A stretch of 32,183 bases of DNA from an uncultured Prevotellaceae bacterium. Lineage in GTDB: Bacteria; Bacteroidota; Bacteroidia; Bacteroidales; Bacteroidaceae. Under the pieces are notes generated by a model that saw only the letters and a program-made list of their open reading frames with translations, had not been told where the DNA came from and did no database searches. Position numbers and translations under genes: made by a program. The stretch covers positions 1-32,183 of the forward strand of contig CAMVJU010000021.1 in assembly GCA_947167935.1 (NCBI GenBank), written 5' to 3'. Below, one piece after another: positions 7,948 to 14,835 of the stretch; within the stretch, counting starts at the first letter, position 1; every line of letters begins with the position of its first letter.

Positions 7948-9807
7948 TTATGGAAATATTTTTCCGTTGTCGTCGATGAGCAGGATGGTGAGTGAGCCAT
8001 TAGGCAGAAGAGGGTTGCAATGTTCGGCACAATGGCGGATGATGGTAGAGGCGAAGGCTTGCAGTTTTTCTGAGGGCAGCCTTTCCCAGAGTTCGCGGGC
8101 CAAAGTGATGTCGCTGATGTCGATGTCGCAATTGGCCTCTGTGAGCATTTGTCGGATGAAATCCTTATCCATCGTGGCTTTACGGCTATGGGTGTCGAGA
8201 TGACCAGCGGCAAGCTTCACGGCCTTGCCCAGCATCACGCCGAGGGTGACGTTTTTAATGTTGAGCTCATGGGCAATCTTCAGCGTCTCGCCGATATAGT
8301 TGCCATATTCCACAAACGCCTGTTGGGGCAGGTCTGGATAAAGCGACTTCACGAAACGCTCACTCTTGCCGCCGCTGTTGATGACCACCCGCTCTGAACC
8401 AGAGGCCTTAGCCACCGTCATACATTTGCGGATGCTGTCGATAAACGCCTCCTCGGAGAAGGGCTTCACGATGCCTGAGACGCCAATGATTGAGATGCCA
8501 CCTTCGATTCCCAAACGAGGATTGAAGGTACGTTTTGCAATTTCTGCACCGTGCGGAACACTGATTGTCACTTTCAGAGGTGAGAAGTGAGAGGTGAGAG
8601 GTGAGAGAATAGCTTGGAGGTTGTTCTCTATCATCTCGCGTGGGGCTTTGTTGATGGCAGGCGAGCCGGGTGGGTAATCGAAACCTGGCAGCGTAAACGT
8701 CCCCACGCCTTCACCACCAAAGATTTCAACCTGTGGTTGATGCGAATCTGAGATTCGCATCTCGTGAGTCGGGGATTTCAAATCCCCTCCAACCCAAAAT
8801 ACACTTGCACGAATCTCAATACCATTTGTTACATCGGGATCATCACCCGCCTCCTTGATACAATAGGCATAGCCTTCGCCATAGCCGACAGGAACTGAAA
8901 TCGTCTCCCCATTAGGGAGCAAAACAGGAACTTCATCTGGCGTCTCGTTCCTAAAAAATCGTATTGCCGCCGCTACAGCCGCAGCTGTGGCACAGGTGCC
9001 GGTCGTCAGTCCGCTGTGCAGGGGATAGAACTCAGGCAACAGTTTTTCTACTGCCCGTCGCAGTCCGTGTGGACCGTTGATAATTGATAATGGACAACTG
9101 ATAATTGATAATTGGGGGCGCTTCAGGACAATGACCCTCATGCCTCGTGCTTTGGCGGCTTCCACTTTTTCAGGGAAACCGCCTGAGAGACCGCTCTCCT
9201 TGAGAAGAATGGCATCGGCTTTGACAGGAATGTCATTAGGAGCTTCATAATAACAGAGTTGATTCTCGCTTGCTCCTTGCTTGAGGGCTAAAGCCACGGA
9301 AGAATCTCTGTTGAGAATACGATAATAGATGCGGATGCCCTTTGCTTCTAAGTATTTCAGTTTGCCAATGCTTTGCACACCTGTTGTGGCGAGTAAAGAA
9401 GCAGGAGGTGTGAGGTGAGTGCTGAGTTCTGCGTAGTCGTCAATCCATGTGATGTCCGGATTACGAGGCGGATAAATGCGCTCATACCGGATAACTGGGA
9501 TATTCAATGTCTGAGAAACCTGGGCAATCGTCTGGTGGAGTTGCGAGGCAAAGGGATGGGCTGCATCGACCATCAGCCGTATGCCATGCTCCTGACAGAA
9601 TGCCTGCATCGCCTCTGCATCCATTGCCCCATCGATGCGCAGCCCGTGATGCAGGGTGATGGCCTGCTCGCCCGTCTTGGTGCTGTAGTAATAGGTCTTC
9701 CCTTGGGTACCCTCCGCGAGACACTCGTCAGGCTCGCAGCCTCCGCCCTCTTCCAGCACCTCTACGGCCTTACGCCCTTCCGTCGTTCCTCCAAATACCA
9801 GTATCAT
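7948..9807 (-). CDS. cbiJD: Fused precorrin-6A reductase (CbiJ) and cobalt-precorrin-5B C1-methyltransferase (CbiD)
   Basis: The 619-residue protein has two domains. Residues 1-230 are CbiJ/CobK (GGTTEG at 6-11, DAAHPFA at 81-87, LLKESGLSGGF at 201-211), the NADH-dependent reductase step. Residues about 262-619 are CbiD (SGLTTGTCATAA at 265-276, GGEGVGT at 364-370), which methylates C1 with SAM. It is the last gene of the cbiHC-cbiET-cbiGF-cbiJD operon and overlaps cbiGF by 4 nt. It carries repeat-derived segments at residues 232-244 (interdomain linker), 336-358 and 401-411, and probably 21-37, all in frame. The frame is intact, but insertions inside CbiD could affect activity. Confidence 0.9.
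   Translation of the reverse strand: MILVFGGTTEGRKAVEVLEEGGGCEPDECLAEGTQGKTYYYSTKTGEQAITLHHGLRIDGAMDAEAMQAFCQEHGIRLMVDAAHPFASQLHQTIAQVSQTLNIPVIRYERIYPPRNPDITWIDDYAELSTHLTPPASLLATTGVQSIGKLKYLEAKGIRIYYRILNRDSSVALALKQGASENQLCYYEAPNDIPVKADAILLKESGLSGGFPEKVEAAKARGMRVIVLKRPQLSIISCPLSIINGPHGLRRAVEKLLPEFYPLHSGLTTGTCATAAAVAAAIRFFRNETPDEVPVLLPNGETISVPVGYGEGYAYCIKEAGDDPDVTNGIEIRASVFWVGGDLKSPTHEMRISDSHQPQVEIFGGEGVGTFTLPGFDYPPGSPAINKAPREMIENNLQAILSPLTSHFSPLKVTISVPHGAEIAKRTFNPRLGIEGGISIIGVSGIVKPFSEEAFIDSIRKCMTVAKASGSERVVINSGGKSERFVKSLYPDLPQQAFVEYGNYIGETLKIAHELNIKNVTLGVMLGKAVKLAAGHLDTHSRKATMDKDFIRQMLTEANCDIDISDITLARELWERLPSEKLQAFASTIIRHCAEHCNPLLPNGSLTILLIDDNGKIFP
8576..8608. repeat. GTGAGAG tandem micro-repeat inside cbiD
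   Basis: Four 7-nt units (GTGAGAA then GTGAGAG three times) run from 8580. On the coding strand they give LSPLTSHFSPL (residues 401-411). The same family is present at 13126-13162, 13467-13500 and 27090-27143. Confidence 0.8.
8740..8787. repeat. Twin perfect palindromes inside cbiD
   Basis: ATGCGAATC-TGA-GATTCGCAT (8740-8760) and GGGGATTT-C-AAATCCCC (8771-8787) lie 10 nt apart. They encode roughly residues 340-356 of CbiJD, between EIRASV and the conserved GGEGVGT, where CbiD proteins normally have only a short link. Confidence 0.8.
9077..9115. repeat. TGATAATTGATAAT repeat in the CbiJ-CbiD linker
   Basis: TTGATAATTGATAAT at 9077 is repeated as CTGATAATTGATAAT at 9099. On the coding strand it gives residues 232-244 (LSIISCPLSIING), exactly between the reductase and methyltransferase domains. 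Confidence 0.75.
9697..9747. repeat. Possible inserted segment near the CbiJ N-terminus
   Basis: Residues 21-37 (GGGCEPDECLAEGTQGK) interrupt the run from the GGTTEGRKAVEVLEE motif to YYYSTKTGEQ. The DNA is GC-rich but not clearly periodic. I infer an insertion only from family shape. Confidence 0.35.
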
Positions 9808-11582
9808 GCTTCTCCTTGTCTAAACAGGTGCGTGAAGTATTTTGAGTATAATTCAGAGAGACCGCTGCGGTTGTCGATGGCCTCACCTACGACGAGCATC
9901 GTAGTGAGTGTGAGATGATTATCATGGACAATCTTGGCGAGGTCTTTCAGTATGCCCCGGTATATCTTCTGATCGGGCCATGTGAGATGATAGCAGGCGG
10001 CAACGGGGGTGTCCTCAGGATATTCCTGAAGCAGTTCACGCTGTACATCGTCGACGATGGCTGCCGAGAGGAAGATACACATCGTACTCTGGCTGCGAGC
10101 CAACAGGTGGAGTTTTTCCTTTTCGGGCATTGGCGTGCGACCCTCACCACGAGTGAGGATAATCGTCTGACAGCGCTCTGGAATGGTGAACTGACTCTGC
10201 AACTCCGCAGCGGCAGCAAGGAAGGAGGAGATGCCCGGGGTGATGTGATAGTCCATGTTGTTGGCATCGAAGAAAGCCATCTGCTCCTGAATGGCACCAA
10301 AGATGCAGGGATCGCCCGTGTGCAGGCGGACAATATACTTACCCTGATCGTAGAACTGTTTCATCAGCGCACATTGCTCTTCGAGCGCCATGTCAGCAGA
10401 GGAGCGCACGACGGCTCCAGGTTTATGGCACTCCGTCAATGCCTTGGGCACCAAAGAACCAGCATATAAAATAAGGTCAGCCCGTTCCAGCATCTTTCTA
10501 CCTCGCACACTCACCAAATCAGGATCGCCAGGGCCTGCTCCCACAATCTCGATGTGGCCAGCCTGCTCTCGTAAGTACTTGTAGTCGATGGCCAGGGCGG
10601 CTGTCCAGTTCTTACCTTTCACCTTGGGAACGATGAGCTTGCCATGATTGGAGCCCAAGATGGCTGCTGCCTCGCAAACGCTGGGTGTGCCTACATGCTT
10701 CTGGACAGTAGCACTGGGATTTGGTACTTCGACTTTGGCAAGTTCATCGGCAGTGAAGAATAATACCTCTTCTTCGTATTCGTCTTGAAGCATTTCTACA
10801 AATGGTTCATCAGCCTTGACATCGATGGTGCAGTAGCGATGGGCACAGGGCAATACGCCTCTCTCAGCGAAGGCCTCGTCGATTTCGTCGTAAATTTCCT
10901 CATAGTCTTCTGGATGATGGGCCAGTCCAAAGCCAATAGTTCCCACCATAGGTGCGAAATGTAGTTCGAGCATACCGTCAGGGGCATTGCGAATAAAAGG
11001 CGAGATGATGATGAGCAACTTGAACTTGCGAGGATCTGCTTCGGTAAGGTCATGAATAACAGTTACATGATCAGGCTTTGTCTGCTCCAGAAAATCCGTA
11101 CCTTCATCGTGAACCTCTAATAATAAAGCAGTCGGCTCGCGATTCACAAAAGCGAAGATGCAGTCATTCATGTCCTCAATATTGCTGGCGATGGGCCAAC
11201 CAAATTGCTGTTCGAAGGTATCAAGTGCCCATAGTCCGGCATTGTCGCTTTGGGTGGTGATGACCTCACGAGCACCTATCAGACCAGCCACCTCGTGAGC
11301 CAGATTGTTAGCTCCTCCGATATGTCCTGAGAGGACGGAGATAGCGTTCAGCCCCATGCTGTCGACACAGACTACAGCAGGATCTTCGTGCTTGTCTTTG
11401 ATATACGGCGCTATTGTCCTGACACAGATGCCCATTGCCCCAATGAATACAAAGGCATCGAAGTCTTTCCAACGCTTGCCTACCTCTTGACGGCTGATGA
11501 CAATACCACCAAATTCTCGTGCTAACGTTTGGGCAATCTCATGGCCTGTCTCGCTGATTTGAATAATTGCTATCTTTTGCAT
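9804..11582 (-). CDS. cbiGF: Fused cobalt-precorrin-5A hydrolase (CbiG) and cobalt-precorrin-4 C11-methyltransferase (CbiF)
   Basis: The 592-residue protein joins CbiG (residues 1-335; FIGAMGICVRTIAPY at 46-60, SGHIGGAN at 85-92, GTPSVCEAAAIL at 298-309) to CbiF/CobM (343-592). The second domain carries the tetrapyrrole methylase motifs GAGPGDPDL (348-356), LHTGDPCIFGA and ITPGISSF. CbiF adds the C11 methyl with SAM. CbiG then opens the ring-A lactone and releases acetaldehyde, the step that marks the anaerobic route. Two consecutive reactions are therefore on one chain. The gene overlaps cbiET by 13 nt and cbiJD by 4 nt, so the operon is translationally coupled. Unlike its neighbours it shows no repeat insertion. 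Confidence 0.93.
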   Translation of the reverse strand: MQKIAIIQISETGHEIAQTLAREFGGIVISRQEVGKRWKDFDAFVFIGAMGICVRTIAPYIKDKHEDPAVVCVDSMGLNAISVLSGHIGGANNLAHEVAGLIGAREVITTQSDNAGLWALDTFEQQFGWPIASNIEDMNDCIFAFVNREPTALLLEVHDEGTDFLEQTKPDHVTVIHDLTEADPRKFKLLIIISPFIRNAPDGMLELHFAPMVGTIGFGLAHHPEDYEEIYDEIDEAFAERGVLPCAHRYCTIDVKADEPFVEMLQDEYEEEVLFFTADELAKVEVPNPSATVQKHVGTPSVCEAAAILGSNHGKLIVPKVKGKNWTAALAIDYKYLREQAGHIEIVGAGPGDPDLVSVRGRKMLERADLILYAGSLVPKALTECHKPGAVVRSSADMALEEQCALMKQFYDQGKYIVRLHTGDPCIFGAIQEQMAFFDANNMDYHITPGISSFLAAAAELQSQFTIPERCQTIILTRGEGRTPMPEKEKLHLLARSQSTMCIFLSAAIVDDVQRELLQEYPEDTPVAACYHLTWPDQKIYRGILKDLAKIVHDNHLTLTTMLVVGEAIDNRSGLSELYSKYFTHLFRQGEA

Positions 11583-12805
11583 TTAAGTATTTCTATTGGG
11601 TGATGTTCATCTATTACAATTCTCATGGGGTGCTCTTGAGTGAGGCCGAATTCCAAGCAGGCTTCGTCCCAGAGCTGGTGGCTGTCGGTAGTTACCTTGG
11701 GAGCTTTGACGCTGTTCATCACGATGATTCCGTTGTCAGTCAGCACAGTCAGGACTTTTTTCATGATCTCTTTCAGTTCTCCGCCGTGTCCACCGATGAA
11801 GACGGCATCGGGACGAGGTAATGCAGTAATATCTGTTTTGAGAAAGTCGCCGATATGCACGTTGATGCCTGGGGCTCCAAACCTGCGGGCGTTCTCATGG
11901 ATGATGGCCTCACACTCAGGACGGATCTCAAAGGCCTCAATATGCAAATGAGGGAACTGCAGACGAGCTTCGATGCTGACGCTGCCCGTACAGAAGCCCA
12001 TATCCCAAAGCACGTTTCGTTTGGGAAGATCGAGTGCCTGGAGTGTCAGCAGACGGATGGGCATTTTCGTAATCATCTTCTCACGACCGTCAAGGAGGGT
12101 GAACGCTGCGTCAGGAATACCATAATAGCTATTGGCTGTTGGCTGCTGGTTGTTGGCTGCAATTATCAAGCAATTGGGATACTCGAAGTTACGTAGAGCG
12201 GCTTCTTCGAGGGTAAGCGATGAGACCTTTTCGAGTGTTGGATTACCCAAATGCTCGCCCACGTACATATGATAATAGGTGTAGCCGTAGTCCACCATCC
12301 GTTGGGCGATGGCTGCAGGCGTATGCTCCTTGTCTGTGAGGACACCTATTTTTTCAGCGCGTTCTATGAGAGCTTTGTCAAACTCAGGCCAAGGACGGCC
12401 TGTCAGCGAGACAATCCTCATGTCGTGATAAGGCATCACTAATCGATGGGCCAACATCTGCAGGGAGTTGAAGGTGGGATAGAGCACTATCTCAGCTTCA
12501 GGCATCTTGCGCTTGATGGTATTGGCAAAGCCGAAGAACAGCGGGTCGCCAGAGGCGAAAACAATGAGAGACCCACCCCCTTGCCCCTCCCTGCTATGGA
12601 GGGGAGTAGATAGATATTGTTCGAATACCGCATCAAGAGGAGCGGTGATGTCAATCCATTCTGCGTTTGCAGGCAAGAACGGTGCCACAATCTCATGGTG
12701 ACGCTTGCCACCAGAGAACACCTTACCTTGTTTTATCATCTCCAGCACCTCTGGTGGAAACCAAGGGTGCGGATTGTCCGTGATTCCTATAACGATGAAC
12801 TTCAT
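11570..12805 (-). CDS. cbiET: Fused cobalt-precorrin-7 C5-methyltransferase (CbiE) and C15-methyltransferase/decarboxylase (CbiT)
   Basis: I chose the ATG at 12805 (MKFIVIGITDNPHPW); it overlaps the cbiHC stop as ATGA, and longer upstream frames run into cbiC. The 411-residue protein equals CobL of the aerobic route. CbiE is residues 1-about 205 (VFASGDPLFFG at 82-92). CbiT is about 235-411, with the SAM site LWDMGFCTGSVSIEA (266-280), a variant of the usual DxGxGTGS. It methylates C5 and C15 and decarboxylates the C12 side chain. Two micro-repeats are translated: residues 66-79 (HSREGQGGGS) just before the CbiE motif, and 217-226 (NNQQPTANS) between the domains. Confidence 0.93.
   Translation of the reverse strand: MKFIVIGITDNPHPWFPPEVLEMIKQGKVFSGGKRHHEIVAPFLPANAEWIDITAPLDAVFEQYLSTPLHSREGQGGGSLIVFASGDPLFFGFANTIKRKMPEAEIVLYPTFNSLQMLAHRLVMPYHDMRIVSLTGRPWPEFDKALIERAEKIGVLTDKEHTPAAIAQRMVDYGYTYYHMYVGEHLGNPTLEKVSSLTLEEAALRNFEYPNCLIIAANNQQPTANSYYGIPDAAFTLLDGREKMITKMPIRLLTLQALDLPKRNVLWDMGFCTGSVSIEARLQFPHLHIEAFEIRPECEAIIHENARRFGAPGINVHIGDFLKTDITALPRPDAVFIGGHGGELKEIMKKVLTVLTDNGIIVMNSVKAPKVTTDSHQLWDEACLEFGLTQEHPMRIVIDEHHPIEILKCKR
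12127..12160. repeat. AGCCAACAGCCA-type micro-repeat between CbiE and CbiT
   Basis: On the coding strand it reads as AGCCAAC / AACCAGC / AGCCAAC / AGCCAAT units, giving NNQQPTANS. It is the same family as 6454-6480 in btuF. Confidence 0.6.
12566..12608. repeat. CCCCTCC/GGAGGGG hairpin micro-repeat inside cbiE
   Basis: CCCCTCC (12584-12590) and GGAGGGG (12598-12604) form a perfect 7-bp stem around CTGCTAT, preceded by ACCCACCCCCTTG. It is translated as HSREGQGGGS. The same element type occurs in cobT, cbiP and cbiA. Confidence 0.8.
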
Positions 12806-14226
12806 AAGTCTCTGCCTGGTTTGAGTTGCTCGGCATCGTCGAAGGTCAGGATGGCATTGCAGAGGGTGGCTGCGAGATTCGAGCCGCCTTTGCGCCCCTC
12901 GATAATGATTTTGGGAATGTCCTTGAAAGGTTTCACCATGTGCTTCGACTCGCGAACATGTACGAATCCCACAGGAGCGGCGATGATACCAGCAGGGTGA
13001 GCCTTGCCTTTGCGAATGAGGTCGCAAAGTTCCATCAATGCTGTTGGAGCATTGCCAAAGGCAAAGAGCGCATCGGGGTGTTCCTCGACAGCGAGACGGA
13101 TGCCGGCTTGAGTGCGGGTAATACTCTCAGAGGTGAGAGGTGAGGGGTGAGAGGTGAGAGATATGACTCGAGGGTCGCTGAGATAGCATTTTGCCTCAAT
13201 GCCGAGACGCTGGAGGGCTCCCTTGCGGATACCGCTGGTCACCATCGTCACATCGGTCACAATGGTCTTTAGTGTGCCGTTCTTTACCTTATTATATAGA
13301 GTCTCTACAGCCTTGTCATCTGTATAGAGGATGCGCTCCATCTCGAAGTCGGCAGTAGTGTGGATGGCGTGCAAAAGGGCCCACTTGTGGCCCAATGGAT
13401 AATCCTTGCGTCGAAGCTCCCCTTCAATGGTGCGGAAGGACTCCATCATAATCTGTTGGCCAGGCTTCTCATCTCTCACCTCTTGTCTCTCACCTCGATA
13501 GTATCCACGAGGCGTAATCATCTTGCCGTCACTTATGTATGACTGTGAATTGCCGATGAGGACAACGGTGAACATATCCACATCCTCAGGGTCGAAGGCG
13601 CCTAGTGTTGTGATTTTGACTGTTTGTTCCTCACGGCCAGCCTGGTGCACGTAGCCTACAGGCGTCTCGGCCGAACGTTCTTTCAGGAAAAGCTCTACAA
13701 GACGATAAAGTTGCCAATAGCGTCCGTGCGACTTGGGGTTGTAGATGGCTGTGACAAAATCGCCCACAGCAGCTGCCTTGATTCTCCGTTCAATCACTTC
13801 CCAAGGGGTCATCAGGTCGCTGAGTGAAATAATGCACATATCGTGACCGATGGGAGCTCCTAACAGCGAGGCCGCCTTCTGGAAGGCAGAAATACCTGGA
13901 AGTGTCACGATCTCAACATCCGACAGGCGTTCGCGCTGCATCTCATAAACCAATGGGGCCATACCATAGATTCCTGCATCGCCAGAAGAAATGACGACAA
14001 CGGTTTTGCCCTGTTCAGCTATGAGAAAGGCTTGCTCAGCCCGTTCCCGTTCTTTCTTCATGCCTGTGTCGATGCACTCACAATCAGACTTTAGGTAAGG
14101 TTCTACGAACTGGAAGTAATACTTATAGCCCACAACGGCATCAGCCTCCTTGAAGGCTTCTATCACGGCCGGCGTGATGTCTTCACGACTGCCGGGGCCT
14201 ATGCCTGCAACAATAATTTTTTTCAT
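12802..14226 (-). CDS. cbiHC: Fused precorrin-3B C17-methyltransferase (CbiH) and precorrin-8 methylmutase (CbiC)
   Basis: I chose the ATG at 14226 (MKKIIVAGIGPGSRED). The frame stays open upstream to 14715, but that part is antisense to cobU and shows no domain. The 474-residue protein has CbiH/CobJ at 1-240 (GIGPG at 8-12, ISSGDAGIYGMA at 79-90, LPGISAFQ at 109-116), which methylates C17 and contracts the ring. CbiC/CobH follows at about 259-474 with the conserved HAIHTTAD; His 289 probably catalyses methyl migration from C11 to C12. It is the first gene of the operon, and its -7 box lies only about 9 nt before the ATG, so the mRNA may be nearly leaderless. GTGAGAG-family repeats encode residues 244-257 and 356-369. 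Confidence 0.92.
   Translation of the reverse strand: MKKIIVAGIGPGSREDITPAVIEAFKEADAVVGYKYYFQFVEPYLKSDCECIDTGMKKERERAEQAFLIAEQGKTVVVISSGDAGIYGMAPLVYEMQRERLSDVEIVTLPGISAFQKAASLLGAPIGHDMCIISLSDLMTPWEVIERRIKAAAVGDFVTAIYNPKSHGRYWQLYRLVELFLKERSAETPVGYVHQAGREEQTVKITTLGAFDPEDVDMFTVVLIGNSQSYISDGKMITPRGYYRGERQEVRDEKPGQQIMMESFRTIEGELRRKDYPLGHKWALLHAIHTTADFEMERILYTDDKAVETLYNKVKNGTLKTIVTDVTMVTSGIRKGALQRLGIEAKCYLSDPRVISLTSHPSPLTSESITRTQAGIRLAVEEHPDALFAFGNAPTALMELCDLIRKGKAHPAGIIAAPVGFVHVRESKHMVKPFKDIPKIIIEGRKGGSNLAATLCNAILTFDDAEQLKPGRDL
13126..13162. repeat. GTGAGAG tandem micro-repeat inside cbiC
   Basis: GAGGTGAGAG / GTGAGGG / GTGAGAG / GTGAGAG units. On the coding strand they give LTSHPSPLTSES (residues about 357-368), between DPRVIS and ITRTQAGIR. 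CbiC proteins usually have a short link there. Confidence 0.8.
13467..13500. repeat. GTGAGAG-type micro-repeat at the CbiH-CbiC junction
   Basis: TCTCATCTCTCACCTCTTG followed by TCTCTCACCTCG is the reverse-strand form of GAGGTGAGAG. It encodes GERQEVRDEK (residues 245-254) in the linker between the two domains. Confidence 0.65.
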
Positions 14227-14230
14227 ATCT

Positions 14231-14266
14231 GCTGCAAAGTTAATCATTTTTTCGTAACTTTGCAGC
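14231..14266. promoter_or_regulatory. Divergent promoter pair in a 12-bp perfect inverted repeat
   Basis: GCTGCAAAGTTA (14231-14242) and TAACTTTGCAGC (14255-14266) are perfect reverse complements with a 12-nt spacer. Each arm contains a TAACTTTG -7 box: 14255-14262 for plus-strand cobU and 14242-14235 for minus-strand cbiHC. The minus start codon (14226) is about 9 nt from its box, the plus ATG (14287) about 25 nt. No riboswitch fits in either leader. Confidence 0.7.
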
Positions 14267-14286
14267 ATAAAACAGAAAAAACAAAG

Positions 14287-14799
14287 ATGGGAAAGAAAAT
14301 CATCTTGATTACAGGTGGACAGCGTTCTGGCAAGAGTCAGGAGGCAGAACGGCTGGTTTTGAGCATGTCGGCAAATCCTGTCTATGTGGCTACGGCACAT
14401 ATTTGGGACGATGAGTTTCGCGAACGGGTGCGCAGGCATCAGGAGCGGCGCGGCCCACAGTGGACGAACATCGAGGAAGAGAAATACCTGAGCCGGCATG
14501 ACCTCACAGGGCGCGTGGCTGTGATAGATTGTGTGACGTTGTGGCTCACAAACTTTTTCTTTGAAACGTCTGATGCCGAAACCACGCTTGAAACCGTCAA
14601 GGCTGAGTTTGATGCTTTTACGCAGCATGATGCCACTTATATCTTTGTGACTAACGAGATTGGTAGCGGCGGCGTGAGCGAGAATGCTATCCAACGCAGG
14701 TTTACCGACCTGCAAGGCTGGATGAACCAGTACATCGCGTCGAAGGCAGATGAGGTCATTTTAATGGTTAGCGGAATTGCGGTAAAGGTTAAGGGTTAA
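14287..14799 (+). CDS. cobU: Bifunctional adenosylcobinamide kinase / GMP transferase (CobU)
   Basis: I chose the ATG at 14287 (MGKKIILITGG); an in-frame TTG at 14260 lies in the -7 box. The protein is 170 residues, normal for CobU/CobP. It has the P-loop GGQRSGKS (10-17), the RRxER-like stretch with conserved His/Arg residues at about 50-60, and VTNEIGSGGV near residue 120. It phosphorylates adenosylcobinamide and transfers GMP from GTP. It is the first gene of cobU-cobT-cobS. A GGTTAAT tandem repeat touches its 3' end; MVSGIAVKVKG may be the natural end or slightly altered by the repeat. Confidence 0.92.
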   Translation: MGKKIILITGGQRSGKSQEAERLVLSMSANPVYVATAHIWDDEFRERVRRHQERRGPQWTNIEEEKYLSRHDLTGRVAVIDCVTLWLTNFFFETSDAETTLETVKAEFDAFTQHDATYIFVTNEIGSGGVSENAIQRRFTDLQGWMNQYIASKADEVILMVSGIAVKVKG

Positions 14800-14832
14800 A
14801 GGTTAATGGTTAATGGTTAATGGTTATTGGTT
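14781..14832. repeat. GGTTAAT tandem repeat at the cobU-cobT junction
   Basis: GGTTAAG / GGTTAAA / GGTTAAT / GGTTAAT / GGTTAAT / GGTTATT units with a 7-nt period cover the cobU stop codon and nearly all of the 36-nt gap to cobT. Copy-number change here would alter the spacing between the genes, as in phase-variable tracts. Confidence 0.8.
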
Positions 14833-14835
14833 TAG

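Noticed and set aside
12806..13027. Upstream extension of the cbiET frame
   Set aside because: It overlaps the conserved CbiC C-terminus in another frame; the ATG at 12805 gives a normal CbiE start and a typical 4-nt overlap.
14227..14715. Upstream extension of the cbiHC reading frame
   Set aside because: It is antisense to cobU, has no recognisable domain, and the CbiH family start MKKIIVAGIGPG lies at 14226.
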